This document shows, piece by piece, positions 49,905 through 58,538 of a stretch of DNA of 64,000 nucleotides. Position 1 is the first letter of the stretch; each line of letters starts with the position of its first letter. The stretch covers positions 2,170,001 to 2,234,000 of the forward strand of contig NC_014960.1 of assembly GCF_000199675.1 (NCBI RefSeq), written 5' to 3'. The notes under the pieces were generated by a model. The model searched no databases. It was given only the letters and a program-made list of their open reading frames with translations, and was not told the origin of the DNA. Source of the DNA: Anaerolinea thermophila UNI-1. Its GTDB lineage: Bacteria; Chloroflexota; Anaerolineae; Anaerolineales; Anaerolineaceae. The position numbers were made by a program, and so were the translations under genes.

Positions 49905-52002
49905 GTTGACCTCCACTGAGAAGTGTCCGATACATGGACCTGAGCAGCAAGCCTCTTTGCTCAAAGCCTGCTTCGTTCAAATCGCTGTATGCCAGAAAAA
50001 CTTTTTTACGACAACGGCGCAAAAGCCCTAAAACCAGCAGATAGAGCGTGTTGTGATTGAGCACCAACTCGTCCTGGGTTGTCCAGATCCTGCCGGGTTC
50101 CCAACGTCGACTCAACACAACCGGGTGAGTCAAAGGTTGATAAATGCGCTCGTACCAACTTTTCGCACCGATATCCAGCCAGAACTGATAATCTACCACG
50201 TAGTTATTGATTAAGAAGGTATAGGCAGGGGCAATGAAGACGGCATTTTGCTCAAAGGGTTGCCAGTTCATCAGGTACAGAGCAGAGATGACCCCTTCCT
50301 GAACCAGCAACAGGTATTCTCTGCCCAGAGGAGAATCCCCAATGCGATGCTGCACAGCACGCCGGAACTTCTGCACAGATTCGATCAGGTTCGCCGTCAC
50401 CTGCGCAGCATCTATTCGAGTATGAAAGCCAAAACCAGGGCGGGACAAAACCTCATCAAATAAACGGCTGAAGAAGAAATCCAATTCCTCTACGGGATGC
50501 TCTGCATAAGCCTGCAACCATTGATAAAGCGTTTGATATCGTTCTGCAATCCGGTGAGACACACGTTCGCGCATCTCGAACTTAATGTTTTCAAACGGCA
50601 ACAATGTCATCTTGCCATTTTGCTTCCGGTAGCAAACTTCTACTAAAAGGTGAGAGCGCACCCAATCCAAATCCTCAATAGCCATTAAGAGCGCTTTTTG
50701 GAGGTCTGGTTTTTCCGGCATCATCTCCCATTGCGGATGGGCAATTCTTGCCAATGTCAGAAGGCATTGGGCGGCCGGCTCATCCCTCAAAGCCCGCGAG
50801 GGACGGTGTGTTCGATAAGGAATGTTAAGCCTTTCCAGGCGGTCTACCAGTGAGAATCGTAGAGCATCCGATAAAATGGGAGCAAGAATAGTAATTTCCC
50901 CTGGAGGAACACCCTGTTCGACCAGAGAAGCCACTTTCTCAACCGTCCAATCCAGCATTTGGGGGAAAAACCGCAGGGATCTCTCAGGAAGTTCAATCAC
51001 TTCTCGGAAGTCCATTGAAGACACCTTAGCAGCATGGCGACGGGCATCCTCATGTCCCACTGCCGCTCCGAGAGAATGGGCAAAGTTTTGCATTGCCAAA
51101 GGAACAGCGGAAAAGTTTTCAAAACGCACAAAGGTATCGCAGACTGACGCCACGCGCACAGCACTGGATGGGTCAGCCCCTAAAAACAAGCGATACCCCG
51201 ATTCGGTATCCATAAGAACAAGAGCAGAATCGGACTGGGGAAGAATCTCCAGCAAAAAGTCATGGGCGAGCGGGATATCCTCCTCAATATTGTCTATAAT
51301 CCAATGACGATATGAAGCGATAAGATATTCCCGGCACAACAAGGTTTTCCACAGATGACGGGAAAACACCTCAATCTGAAGAGAAAAATCTAAAAGATTG
51401 TGTTGCAGGCAATATTCTCGAAAAGTGCTGGCACAATATTGCACATCGTCATAAACTCGTAAGTGTTCCGGAGCGCCGCTCCAGGCAGACTTAAGACGTT
51501 CTCCAATTTCGGTATGGGGAAACCCCGCCAGAGCGGCTTTATTGAGATTATCCAGAATCTGGCTGTATAAACGTGCTCGTTCGAGTTTAACGGTCTGGAA
51601 AAACCCCTGTTCCAGCAAAGGGCGCACCAGCGAAGCCATATAATACTGAGCATTTTCGAGGGTCAAAAACACAGGAGGTTGCTCCGGGTGGGCAAAGCCG
51701 GCTTCTCTGGCTATAAGGGGCCAGAACAAATCCACCATGCGTTGTGCCAGCCCACTAAAGGTGGAGATGGTTACCTCACTGCCGTTTCCCTGAAATTGAT
51801 ACAAAGCCCGGTAGTAAGGTATGCCCAGGGTACGCTGAGGCACCATGATAAAAATACTATCTCCGGCGACACCTGATTTAAGCAGCGTCTCCAGGCGGGC
51901 AACTGCGGCGGTAGTTTTACCACTTCCTGCCGGACCTTCAACAAAGGCGTGGCATAAAGGCAAGTGAATGACTTTCTCTTGTTCAGGGGTAAAAGCAGTC
52001 AT
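49897..52002 (-). CDS. AddB-like ATPase without nuclease domain
   Basis: 701 residues. Walker A FVEGPAGSGKTTAAVARL lies at the N terminus, and the rest is the helicase-like fold of AddB/RecC type (TFSGLAQRMVDLFWPLIARE, WIIDNIEEDIPLAHDF in place of Walker B, WTVEKVASLVEQGVPPGEITILAP). Canonical AddB ends in a nuclease with a 4Fe-4S cluster; here the chain stops after ~700 residues and the nuclease is encoded two genes on. The Walker B region is weak (DNIEED), so unwinding may be left to the UvrD partner. Overlaps the YbjN gene by 4 bp. Confidence 0.78.
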   Translation of the reverse strand: MTAFTPEQEKVIHLPLCHAFVEGPAGSGKTTAAVARLETLLKSGVAGDSIFIMVPQRTLGIPYYRALYQFQGNGSEVTISTFSGLAQRMVDLFWPLIAREAGFAHPEQPPVFLTLENAQYYMASLVRPLLEQGFFQTVKLERARLYSQILDNLNKAALAGFPHTEIGERLKSAWSGAPEHLRVYDDVQYCASTFREYCLQHNLLDFSLQIEVFSRHLWKTLLCREYLIASYRHWIIDNIEEDIPLAHDFLLEILPQSDSALVLMDTESGYRLFLGADPSSAVRVASVCDTFVRFENFSAVPLAMQNFAHSLGAAVGHEDARRHAAKVSSMDFREVIELPERSLRFFPQMLDWTVEKVASLVEQGVPPGEITILAPILSDALRFSLVDRLERLNIPYRTHRPSRALRDEPAAQCLLTLARIAHPQWEMMPEKPDLQKALLMAIEDLDWVRSHLLVEVCYRKQNGKMTLLPFENIKFEMRERVSHRIAERYQTLYQWLQAYAEHPVEELDFFFSRLFDEVLSRPGFGFHTRIDAAQVTANLIESVQKFRRAVQHRIGDSPLGREYLLLVQEGVISALYLMNWQPFEQNAVFIAPAYTFLINNYVVDYQFWLDIGAKSWYERIYQPLTHPVVLSRRWEPGRIWTTQDELVLNHNTLYLLVLGLLRRCRKKVFLAYSDLNEAGFEQRGLLLRSMYRTLLSGGQRG

Positions 52003-52526
52003 GGCTCAGGTGTATCTGCAGGACGCTCAATTTCCTCAATGGCTTCAAAAGGTGTTACACCACCAAAACTCACCCGTAAAAGCCCCAAAAGATAGCGATC
52101 CATGGTGCGCACAGCCGGATAAATGGTATTGCGAATGTATCCGGCTGTGAGTTCTTCGCCCATGAAATTTAAACTGCTTTTATAGCGTACTTCTCCATCC
52201 GCAAAATCCAGTTCAAAATTGCCTATACGCATCCCATAGTTAGCACGGGTGATAAATTCTGCCACAGAGGGTCTGACTGCCTCAGGCACTCGAACAGGAG
52301 CGACAGCGTAGAAAAGCAGTTCCTCTACATCTGGAACAATTGTGATAAAACAGCGCAAATCCCCGTTCTCTCCGGTGTAACCCATAGTGAAAGAAAGTCT
52401 CCCTTCAATCCGTCGGGGATGCCAGCCGTCTTCTTCCAGAAACGTGTGAAGGGTTTCAAAGGCTCTCAAAACATTGGGGGAAATTTCACGATCTTCTGAT
52501 GACTCTCCAGAACCCTGATAAGACAC
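51999..52526 (-). CDS. YbjN-like domain protein
   Basis: 175 residues, one YbjN/sensory-chaperone-like domain (FETLHTFLEEDGWHPRRI, FITRANYGMRIGNFELDFADGEVRYKSSL). YbjN proteins are class I chaperone-like folds of unclear role. GTG 52526 is the start, with GGAGGGCGT directly before it. It overlaps the AddB-like gene by ATGA and so is translated together with the helicase-nuclease genes. Confidence 0.8.
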   Translation of the reverse strand: MSYQGSGESSEDREISPNVLRAFETLHTFLEEDGWHPRRIEGRLSFTMGYTGENGDLRCFITIVPDVEELLFYAVAPVRVPEAVRPSVAEFITRANYGMRIGNFELDFADGEVRYKSSLNFMGEELTAGYIRNTIYPAVRTMDRYLLGLLRVSFGGVTPFEAIEEIERPADTPEP

Positions 52527-52545
52527 ACGCCCTCCATCTTCCTTT

Positions 52546-53814
52546 CTAGTTTTGGGTCACGTACTGAATCGCGTATTGCGCATCAGCATAGCCGGGATGT
52601 TCTCCCAGGGCTTTCAAGAACATTTTATACGCTTCTTCCCGTTTTCCCAAACGATACAATCCCCAGCCCCGCCACAACATGGCTTCTTCTGAATTGGGAG
52701 TAATTTTTAAGGCATACTCCGTCAATGCCATCAACTCATCTATACGAAAATCATGGAAGTACGCCATGAAAGGTCCAAATTGATAGCGCAACATGCGCTG
52801 AGGTAAACCAATCTTGCGGGCTTGATCGTAGGCTTGCGCGGCTTCATGGTAGCGATCAAAGTACACCAGATTTGTGCCCAAATTGAACCAGGCAAAGGCA
52901 TTTGAAGGTTCCTGCTGGGTTTCATGCTGCGCCTGTTTCAGGGCATTCATCCGATTCTTATCCAGATCCCAGTCTTCACCCAGAATTGCCTTCACCGTGT
53001 CTTCCTGTTCAGGATAATACAACACAATGTAAACCCGATTGAAGGACTGCCAGTTTTTGTCCAAATCGGAATATCCCACTCTTAAGTTAGGGCTTACGAA
53101 AGAATCTTGAGCAATGAAAATTTTCTGCTCATCGTCATAGCCCGTGAGCAAAAGGTAGTGCCCTGCCCAACGATCATCGTTTGGCCAGTAACTCTCCTCC
53201 ATCATAAAAGTCTCTTCAATCATCACAGGGATTCCTGCCGCAATGAATTGACGAAGACGGTCAATATTTCCCCCTACCCTGTACTGCAACCGCAGCCAGC
53301 CTACATTATGGAGAACGTATTGAGCCAATTCTTCTACATTGACATTCCGGTCATCCCGCATGGGCTTGACTTCTTTGGCAATATCTTCCTGTGCGCCCTT
53401 CCAGCCATAAAACTTCAATGCCATGGCAAGCGTGGCTGGACCACAGTTGTTGATGTCCTGTTTCACATACTCCGGTTCCGGCAAGAGCACCTGCGGCGGG
53501 AGCGGTGTTGGGGTAGGAGTAATGGTTGGAGTTGGGGCAGGAGAACTGCTCGACGTAGGCGTCAGAACATCCACCTCCTGGGTAAGCACAGGAGTAGACT
53601 GAGGAGTCCCGGTCGGGAAAGAAGCCGCATAGACTACCCGGGGTGTGGGTAATGGCTTGACCGGGTTAATCACTCCCCGAACATAAGCACGGGCAAAATC
53701 CAAACGCCATCCATAGCGCTCCTGAATACCAGGAATGTTCCACACAATCACTGCCAGTATGATCAAACCGGTAAAGATGGCAAAGCCTGTAAGCAGAGTT
53801 TTCTTTTTGCTCAT
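52546..53814 (-). CDS. C39-like cysteine peptidase with TPR repeats
   Basis: 422 residues. An N-terminal membrane helix (LLTGFAIFTGLIILAVIVW) and a Thr/Pro stalk (PAPTPTITPTPTPLPPQ) lead to a papain-like C39_2 domain: C124 in NNCGPATLAMAL, H219 in AGHYLLLTGYD and D237 in FIAQDSFV. Three TPR-like helix pairs follow from ~315 (AFAWFNLGTNLVYFDRYHEAA). It is probably an extracytoplasmic, membrane-anchored peptidase or an inactive peptide-binding relative. The extended -10 TGG-TACAAT ends 7 bases before ATG 53814, so the message looks leaderless. Divergent from moaA. Confidence 0.85.
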   Translation of the reverse strand: MSKKKTLLTGFAIFTGLIILAVIVWNIPGIQERYGWRLDFARAYVRGVINPVKPLPTPRVVYAASFPTGTPQSTPVLTQEVDVLTPTSSSSPAPTPTITPTPTPLPPQVLLPEPEYVKQDINNCGPATLAMALKFYGWKGAQEDIAKEVKPMRDDRNVNVEELAQYVLHNVGWLRLQYRVGGNIDRLRQFIAAGIPVMIEETFMMEESYWPNDDRWAGHYLLLTGYDDEQKIFIAQDSFVSPNLRVGYSDLDKNWQSFNRVYIVLYYPEQEDTVKAILGEDWDLDKNRMNALKQAQHETQQEPSNAFAWFNLGTNLVYFDRYHEAAQAYDQARKIGLPQRMLRYQFGPFMAYFHDFRIDELMALTEYALKITPNSEEAMLWRGWGLYRLGKREEAYKMFLKALGEHPGYADAQYAIQYVTQN

Positions 53815-53821
53815 GCAGCAA

Positions 53822-53830
53822 ATTGTACCA
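53822..53830 (-). promoter_or_regulatory. Extended -10 promoter of the C39-like gene (leaderless)
   Basis: TGG-TACAAT on the minus strand, 7 bases before ATG 53814. The opposing moaA promoter (GATAAA near 53862) shares the same 67-bp gap. Confidence 0.6.
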
Positions 53831-53881
53831 GACTTCTCTTTAGGAATTTCAGAGCCATTGTGATAAAATGCTGTCAGACAT

Positions 53882-54868
53882 ATGCTCACCGATTCCCTTG
53901 GTAGAACTATAAATTATTTACGTATTTCGGTCACAGACCGCTGCAACCTGCGCTGCGTGTACTGCATGCCTCCACAAGGCATTCCACTAACTTCCCATGA
54001 TGCGATTATGCGATATGAAGAAATCGTCGAAGTGGTTAGAGTAGCCGCCGAGCAAGGCATCACCGATATCCGACTTACAGGTGGAGAACCACTGGCGCGG
54101 CTGGGGATCACAGAACTGGTACACATGATTGCTGCTGTGCCGGGAATTCGTGATATCAGCATGACCACCAACGGGCTCTTGCTGGAACGTTTTGCCGGTG
54201 AACTCAAAGAAGCGGGGTTAAAGCGAGTCAACATCAGCCTGGATACACTTAACCCGGAGCGATTCGCCCGCATCACCCGAGGTGGTTCCTTTGAGCAGGT
54301 CTGGCGCGGCATTCTTGCGGCTGAATCGGCGGGATTGTATCCCATCAAATTAAACACCGTAGTCATGCGTGGGGTCAACGATGATGAATTACTCAATCTA
54401 GCCAAACTTACCGTAGAACACGAATGGCACATTCGTTTCATTGAGATGATGCCAGTCAATAATCAGGAAAGTTGGGACGAAGGCTTTCCATCTCCCCAGC
54501 ACATTTTCGTTTCCCTTTCGGAAATCAAGCAACGCCTTGAGTCGTTGAACCTCAAACCCGTTCAGGGGAAGTCGGGAAGCGGACCAGCACGGGAATACCA
54601 GGCAGATGGCGCTAAAGGCAAAATTGGTTTCATCTCGCCTATCAGTGAGCATTTTTGTGGAGAATGCAACCGTCTGCGTCTGACAGCCGATGGTAGTCTG
54701 CGCCCCTGTTTGCTCAGCGACCTGGAAATTCCTGTTTTACCTGCTCTTCGAAGAGGCGAACCGATCCTTCCGCTCCTACAGGAAGCAGTAAAACTGAAAC
54801 CGGAAGGGCATCATCTATCCCAAAATCAACGGACTTTTACCCGTTGTATGATTCAAATTGGCGGGTAA
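53882..54868 (+). CDS. moaA: GTP 3',8-cyclase MoaA
   Basis: 328 residues. Radical SAM cluster C21-xxx-C25-xx-C28 (DRCNLRCVYCMPP), and a C-terminal second 4Fe-4S site (FCGECNRLRLTADGSLRPCLL). It makes the first intermediate of molybdenum cofactor from GTP. The GG end typical of MoaA is present (QIGG). The ATG at 53882 is 8 bases past a weak -10 and has no Shine-Dalgarno. No other moa gene is in the window. Confidence 0.95.
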   Translation: MLTDSLGRTINYLRISVTDRCNLRCVYCMPPQGIPLTSHDAIMRYEEIVEVVRVAAEQGITDIRLTGGEPLARLGITELVHMIAAVPGIRDISMTTNGLLLERFAGELKEAGLKRVNISLDTLNPERFARITRGGSFEQVWRGILAAESAGLYPIKLNTVVMRGVNDDELLNLAKLTVEHEWHIRFIEMMPVNNQESWDEGFPSPQHIFVSLSEIKQRLESLNLKPVQGKSGSGPAREYQADGAKGKIGFISPISEHFCGECNRLRLTADGSLRPCLLSDLEIPVLPALRRGEPILPLLQEAVKLKPEGHHLSQNQRTFTRCMIQIGG

Positions 54869-54902
54869 ATCATCCTTGCCGGGAACTGATAAATAAAAAG
54901 AA

Positions 54903-54928
54903 ACCGCTCTTGCGAGCGGTCTGTTTTT
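54903..54928. terminator. Bidirectional terminator between moaA and upp
   Basis: ACCGCTC-TTGC-GAGCGGT, then CTGTTTTT on the plus strand; the minus strand has TTTCTTTTTATTT after the same stem. Confidence 0.9.
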
Positions 54929-55550
54929 ATCCGGTACCGAACTGGCGATCGCCTGCATCTCCCAACCCCGGGACGATATAGCCTTTTTCATTCAGGTGGT
55001 CGTCAATTGCAGCAAGGTGAATCGGTACATCCGGGTGATGTTTTTCCATCAAAGCAATGCCTTCAGGCGCGCCAATTAAACCCACAAACTTGATTTTCTT
55101 GACCCCCCAGGTCTTCAAAATATCCGCAGTGGCTACTGCCGATCCACCGGTAGCCAGCATGGGATCCAGAATAAGACATACCTGAACCCGGGGTTCTACA
55201 GGAAGTTTGTTATAGTACTGCACCGGTTTAAGTGTCTTTTCATCCCGATAGACCCCAATGTGCCAGACTTCTGAAGAAGGCATCAACTCCCACACACCTT
55301 CCACCATACCCAAACCCGCCCGCAAAATGGGGACAAGACCAATTTTTTCTTTAAGTTCCCGGCAGTGTGCCACTGCCAGCGGGGTTTGCACATCCACTGG
55401 GGTCGTCGCCAGATCACTGGTTGCCTCGTAGGTCAAGAGCGCTGCCAGTTCCCGCACCAGTTGGCGAAACTTTTTCGGCTCAGTATTAACGTTCCTCAAA
55501 ATAGAAAGTTTGTGCTGGACCAGAGGATGGTTGGAGATTATTACGGTCAT
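54927..55550 (-). CDS. upp: Uracil phosphoribosyltransferase
   Basis: 207 residues, standard length. PRPP-binding motif LILDPMLATGGSAVATA and uracil-binding C-terminal GLGDAGDRQFGTG, with GLVPILRAGLGM in the middle. It forms UMP from uracil and PRPP. ATG 55550 has GGAGGTGGAA directly upstream; GTG 55556 would be part of that site and is rejected. The -10 TATAAT lies 24 bases before the start. Confidence 0.95.
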   Translation of the reverse strand: MTVIISNHPLVQHKLSILRNVNTEPKKFRQLVRELAALLTYEATSDLATTPVDVQTPLAVAHCRELKEKIGLVPILRAGLGMVEGVWELMPSSEVWHIGVYRDEKTLKPVQYYNKLPVEPRVQVCLILDPMLATGGSAVATADILKTWGVKKIKFVGLIGAPEGIALMEKHHPDVPIHLAAIDDHLNEKGYIVPGLGDAGDRQFGTG

Positions 55551-55573
55551 TTCCACCTCCCGGAATTTTTCCC

Positions 55574-55579
55574 ATTATA
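55574..55579 (-). promoter_or_regulatory. -10 element of upp
   Basis: TATAAT on the minus strand, 23 bases before ATG 55550, leaving a short leader that contains GGAGG. Confidence 0.55.
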
Positions 55580-55629
55580 ACTTGAATTGGAATTACAGGG
55601 AAAATTTTCACTTATCTATACATGTGAGA

Positions 55630-56420
55630 GGGAGTGGCTAAAATACTGGGGGAATGAACTCCATGACATGAGCAGGATATGCTGGATAACGTTGTCTATA
55701 TAATTGGCGAGAATTGAAGCAATACGCAAATAAACGCAAGGCGCATTCTAAGGCAAACCGACAGCGTGAGAAACAGCGGGAGGAGCGTGCTAAACGAGCC
55801 AGGTAGTGACGTAGTTCCGCATTATCCCCTTCCACAGAGTAGGTTTCTCTCTTCCCTTCCGAGACTGCGTATCGCCCGCCATGGTACCATAGCCGGTTAT
55901 AGGCGTCAAAGGCATCACTGAAGTATTGTTTTGCTTTGGGAGCCTCATCTACCATCTCTTGGATGGCGCTGTCTGTGCGTTCCCAGACCACTTTCCAGGC
56001 TAAATAACAGCGCGTGTGCCGATCTACAAGGGTGATGATGTAGATCCGGTTTTTTTATGCCCGATAAAGGTGAACAGTTCGTCCATTTCCACTTCCTTAA
56101 CCTCTTCAGGCAGGGGCACTTCAGAAATTCGTGCGGCGTAGGCTTGGATCCACAACGACACGGTGCGGTGATGAACCCCCAAATGACGGGCGATCCGTCG
56201 CAAGTTCATCCCATCTACATACATCTGCAAGGCTTGCTTGCGCATCTCTTCCGGGTATCCGCGCGGTTTCGGTTCAGGTGTGTATTTGTGCCCACAGCGC
56301 ATACACTTGTAGCGCTGAGCGCCTGACTCGGTTCTCCCGGCTTTATTCTGTCGTTCTGTTTGTTGGCATTTTGGACAGGTTGGCATATCTCTATTCTAAT
56401 CCAGAATTTTATCCACTCCC
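55630..56420 (-). mobile_element. IS1-family insertion sequence, 791 bp, complete
   Basis: Terminal inverted repeats GGGAGTGGcTAAAATaCTGG (left) and GGGAGTGGaTAAAATtCTGG (right, reversed) agree at 18 of 20 positions. The element is flanked by the direct repeat ATGTGAGA (55622-55629 and 56421-56428), extendable to 10 bp if IR bases are counted. It holds one transposase with a -1 frameshift site. It lies between upp and ruvB, ending 50 bases before ruvB. Confidence 0.9.
55638..56386 (-). CDS. IS1-family transposase (InsA-InsB by -1 frameshift)
   Basis: The first frame (56386 to 56024, 120 residues) is InsA-like: zinc-finger MPTCPKCQQ, CMRCGHKYTP, and a helix-turn-helix (RRIARHLGVHHRTVSLWIQAY). 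At the A7 run 56050-56056 (CAT AAA AAA ACC) a -1 shift leads into the second frame, which reads KKNRIYIITLVDRHTRCYLAW and continues to 55638 as the catalytic DDE part (MDELFTF in frame 1, LVDRHTR, then GDNAELRHYL). A7C is the classical IS1 slippery site. Both frames are intact, so it may still be active. Confidence 0.9.
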
Positions 56421-56454
56421 ATGTGAGAGAGGAAAGAACGTCTTTGATGAGGAT

Positions 56455-56463
56455 TGGTATAAT
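56455..56463 (+). promoter_or_regulatory. Extended -10 promoter of ruvB (leaderless)
   Basis: TGG-TATAAT ends 7 bases before ATG 56471. It lies outside the IS, 34 bases from its end, so the promoter survived the insertion although any upstream sites were replaced. Confidence 0.6.
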
Positions 56464-56470
56464 AGAACCC

Positions 56471-57505
56471 ATGAGCGATACCTCCCAGCGGTTTATTTCC
56501 CCCAATCCTATGCCGGATGAACCTGTAGATCCTGCTTTAAGACCCGTAAGGTTGAAAGATTTCATCGGGCAGGATCAAATCCGGGAAAATCTTTCCATTC
56601 TCATCACCGCTGCCCGTCAGAGAAACGAGCCACTGGAACATGTGCTTTTTTACGGTCCCCCTGGATTGGGGAAGACAACCCTTGCTCACGTACTTGCCAA
56701 TGAGATGGGAGTAAACATCAAAATCACTGCAGGCCCTGCCATTGAAAAAGCGGGGGACCTGGCTGCCATTTTGACCAATCTAAAAGGTGGAGACATTCTC
56801 TTTATTGACGAAATCCACCGCCTTGGAAAAGCCATTGAAGAAGTGCTTTATCCTGCTATGGAAGATTTCGCGCTGGACATTATGATTGGCAAGGGCCCAG
56901 CGGCGCGTTCTATTCGATTAAAATTGCCCCGCTTTACCGTCATCGGTGCCACCACCCGCCTGGCTCTGATTTCTGCTCCCTTACGAGCTCGCTTTGGAGC
57001 AGTGTACCGCCTGGACTATTACGATGTAAATGCCATTGAAGCCATTCTAAAACGCGCCGCAAGCCGTTTACAAATGACCGTAGAGCCAGAAGGGTTTCGG
57101 GAAATTGCCCACCGCGCTCGCGGAACCCCACGGGTTGCCTTGCGTCTGTTACGGCGTGTACGTGACTTTGCACAGGTGCGCCATCAAGGGCTGGTTACAC
57201 AAGCCGTTGCCGCCGAAGCCCTTAACTTGCTGAATGTGGACCCCTTGGGGCTGGACGAAGTGGACAGACGTGTCCTTTCAACGATTATCCTGAAATACAA
57301 TGGCGGCCCGGTTGGGCTGAACACCATCGCCGCTTCGATTGGCGAAGAACCCGATACCATCATGGATGTGGTAGAACCGTATCTTCTCCAGTTAGGATTC
57401 CTTGATCGCACCCCGCAGGGAAGGGTAGCCACGCAACGTGCCTATGAACATCTCTCTATTCCCTATCCTCAAACGCAAAGCCCCAATCAGCCGGAGTTAT
57501 TTTGA
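56471..57505 (+). CDS. ruvB: Holliday junction branch migration ATPase RuvB
   Basis: 344 residues. Walker A YGPPGLGKTTLAHVLA, Walker B LFIDEIHRLGKAIEE, sensor 1 GATTRLALISAPLRARFG, and the C-terminal winged helix (FLDRTPQGRVATQRAYEHL). The starting LRPVRLKDFIGQDQIRENL-like segment is typical. It drives branch migration with RuvA during recombination; no ruvA or ruvC is in the window. ATG 56471 is chosen as the first codon after the -10; the frame upstream runs into the IS. It overlaps queA by 4 bp. Confidence 0.96.
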   Translation: MSDTSQRFISPNPMPDEPVDPALRPVRLKDFIGQDQIRENLSILITAARQRNEPLEHVLFYGPPGLGKTTLAHVLANEMGVNIKITAGPAIEKAGDLAAILTNLKGGDILFIDEIHRLGKAIEEVLYPAMEDFALDIMIGKGPAARSIRLKLPRFTVIGATTRLALISAPLRARFGAVYRLDYYDVNAIEAILKRAASRLQMTVEPEGFREIAHRARGTPRVALRLLRRVRDFAQVRHQGLVTQAVAAEALNLLNVDPLGLDEVDRRVLSTIILKYNGGPVGLNTIAASIGEEPDTIMDVVEPYLLQLGFLDRTPQGRVATQRAYEHLSIPYPQTQSPNQPELF

Positions 57506-58521
57506 AGACCTCAGACTTTGATTACTTTCTTCCCCCTGAGTGCATTGCTCAACATCCTGTTGAGCCAAGGCATAATTCCCGCTTAATGGTACTGAATCGG
57601 GCAAATGATTCTATCCAACACACCATTTTCTGGAACATCACCGAGTATCTCCACCCTGGGGATATTCTGGTGGTCAACCAAACAAGAGTCATTCCGGCAC
57701 GAATTTATGCTCACAAAGAAACCGGTGGGAAACTGGAAATCTTGCTCTTGCGTCGGGTAGATGATCATACCTGGGAAGCCTTGATTGGCGGGAAACGTCC
57801 CCGTAAGGGCAAGTCCTTCATGATTAATGAACATCTACACGGAACCATCATCGAAGAACTGGAAGAATCCCGTCGTCTGGTCCGATTCAATCAGCCTGTA
57901 GAACCTTATCTAGAGAGAATTGGGCAAATGCCTCTTCCACCCTACATCCACGAACCGCTAAGAGACCCGGAGCGCTACCAAACCATCTTTGCCCGCCAGC
58001 CCGGCTCTGCCGCCGCCCCAACAGCAGGGTTACACTTCACTTCAGAGTTAATAGAGCGTATCGCTCAAATGGGTATCCAATTTGCCGAAGTTACCTTACA
58101 TGTTGGACTGGATACCTTCATGCCGGTACATGAAGAAAACCCGCTGGAGCATAAAATTCACACCGAGTGGTGTGAATTGACAGAAGAAACAGCCCAAAAA
58201 ATCAACGCGGCGAAGAAAGAAGGGGGAAGGATTATCGCAGTTGGAACAACCAGCGTGCGCACCCTGGAAACTGCGGCGCAGTACGCTAGAGAAGGGGAAT
58301 GGGTTGGCGCCGTTTCCGGAGCAACCAGCCTGTATATTCTGCCAGGGTACACCTTCCGAGCAGTCGATGCCATGATTACCAACTTTCACCTTCCCCGCTC
58401 CACGCTCATTATGCTGGTCAGCGCCTTTGCAGGCAGAGAACGCATCCTCAACGCCTACAAAGTGGCTATTGAGCAAGGATACCGTTTCTATTCTTTTGGG
58501 GATGCTATGCTCATCTTATAG
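57502..58521 (+). CDS. queA: tRNA queuosine S-adenosylmethionine ribosyltransferase-isomerase
   Basis: 339 residues, TTG start at 57502 overlapping the ruvB stop (TTGA). Typical segments: FDYFLPPECIAQHPVEPRHNSRL, PARIYAHKETGGKLEILLLR, GSAAAPTAGLHFT, ITNFHLPRSTLIMLVSAFAG and YRFYSFGDAMLI. The enzyme transfers the ribosyl group of AdoMet to preQ1 in tRNA, making epoxyqueuosine. ruvB-queA neighbours are common in bacteria. It is followed by the uracil-DNA glycosylase gene. Confidence 0.96.
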   Translation: MKTSDFDYFLPPECIAQHPVEPRHNSRLMVLNRANDSIQHTIFWNITEYLHPGDILVVNQTRVIPARIYAHKETGGKLEILLLRRVDDHTWEALIGGKRPRKGKSFMINEHLHGTIIEELEESRRLVRFNQPVEPYLERIGQMPLPPYIHEPLRDPERYQTIFARQPGSAAAPTAGLHFTSELIERIAQMGIQFAEVTLHVGLDTFMPVHEENPLEHKIHTEWCELTEETAQKINAAKKEGGRIIAVGTTSVRTLETAAQYAREGEWVGAVSGATSLYILPGYTFRAVDAMITNFHLPRSTLIMLVSAFAGRERILNAYKVAIEQGYRFYSFGDAMLIL

Positions 58522-58538
58522 ATTACTTTATACCCGAG

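Noticed and set aside
53107..53652. 181-residue plus-strand frame opposite the C39-like gene
   Set aside because: Antisense to a gene with a clear catalytic motif and stalk; no domain.
55638..56386. Two separate IS genes (InsA and InsB)
   Set aside because: The second frame has no proper start; A7C at 56050-56056 and continuity of homology show one frameshifted transposase.
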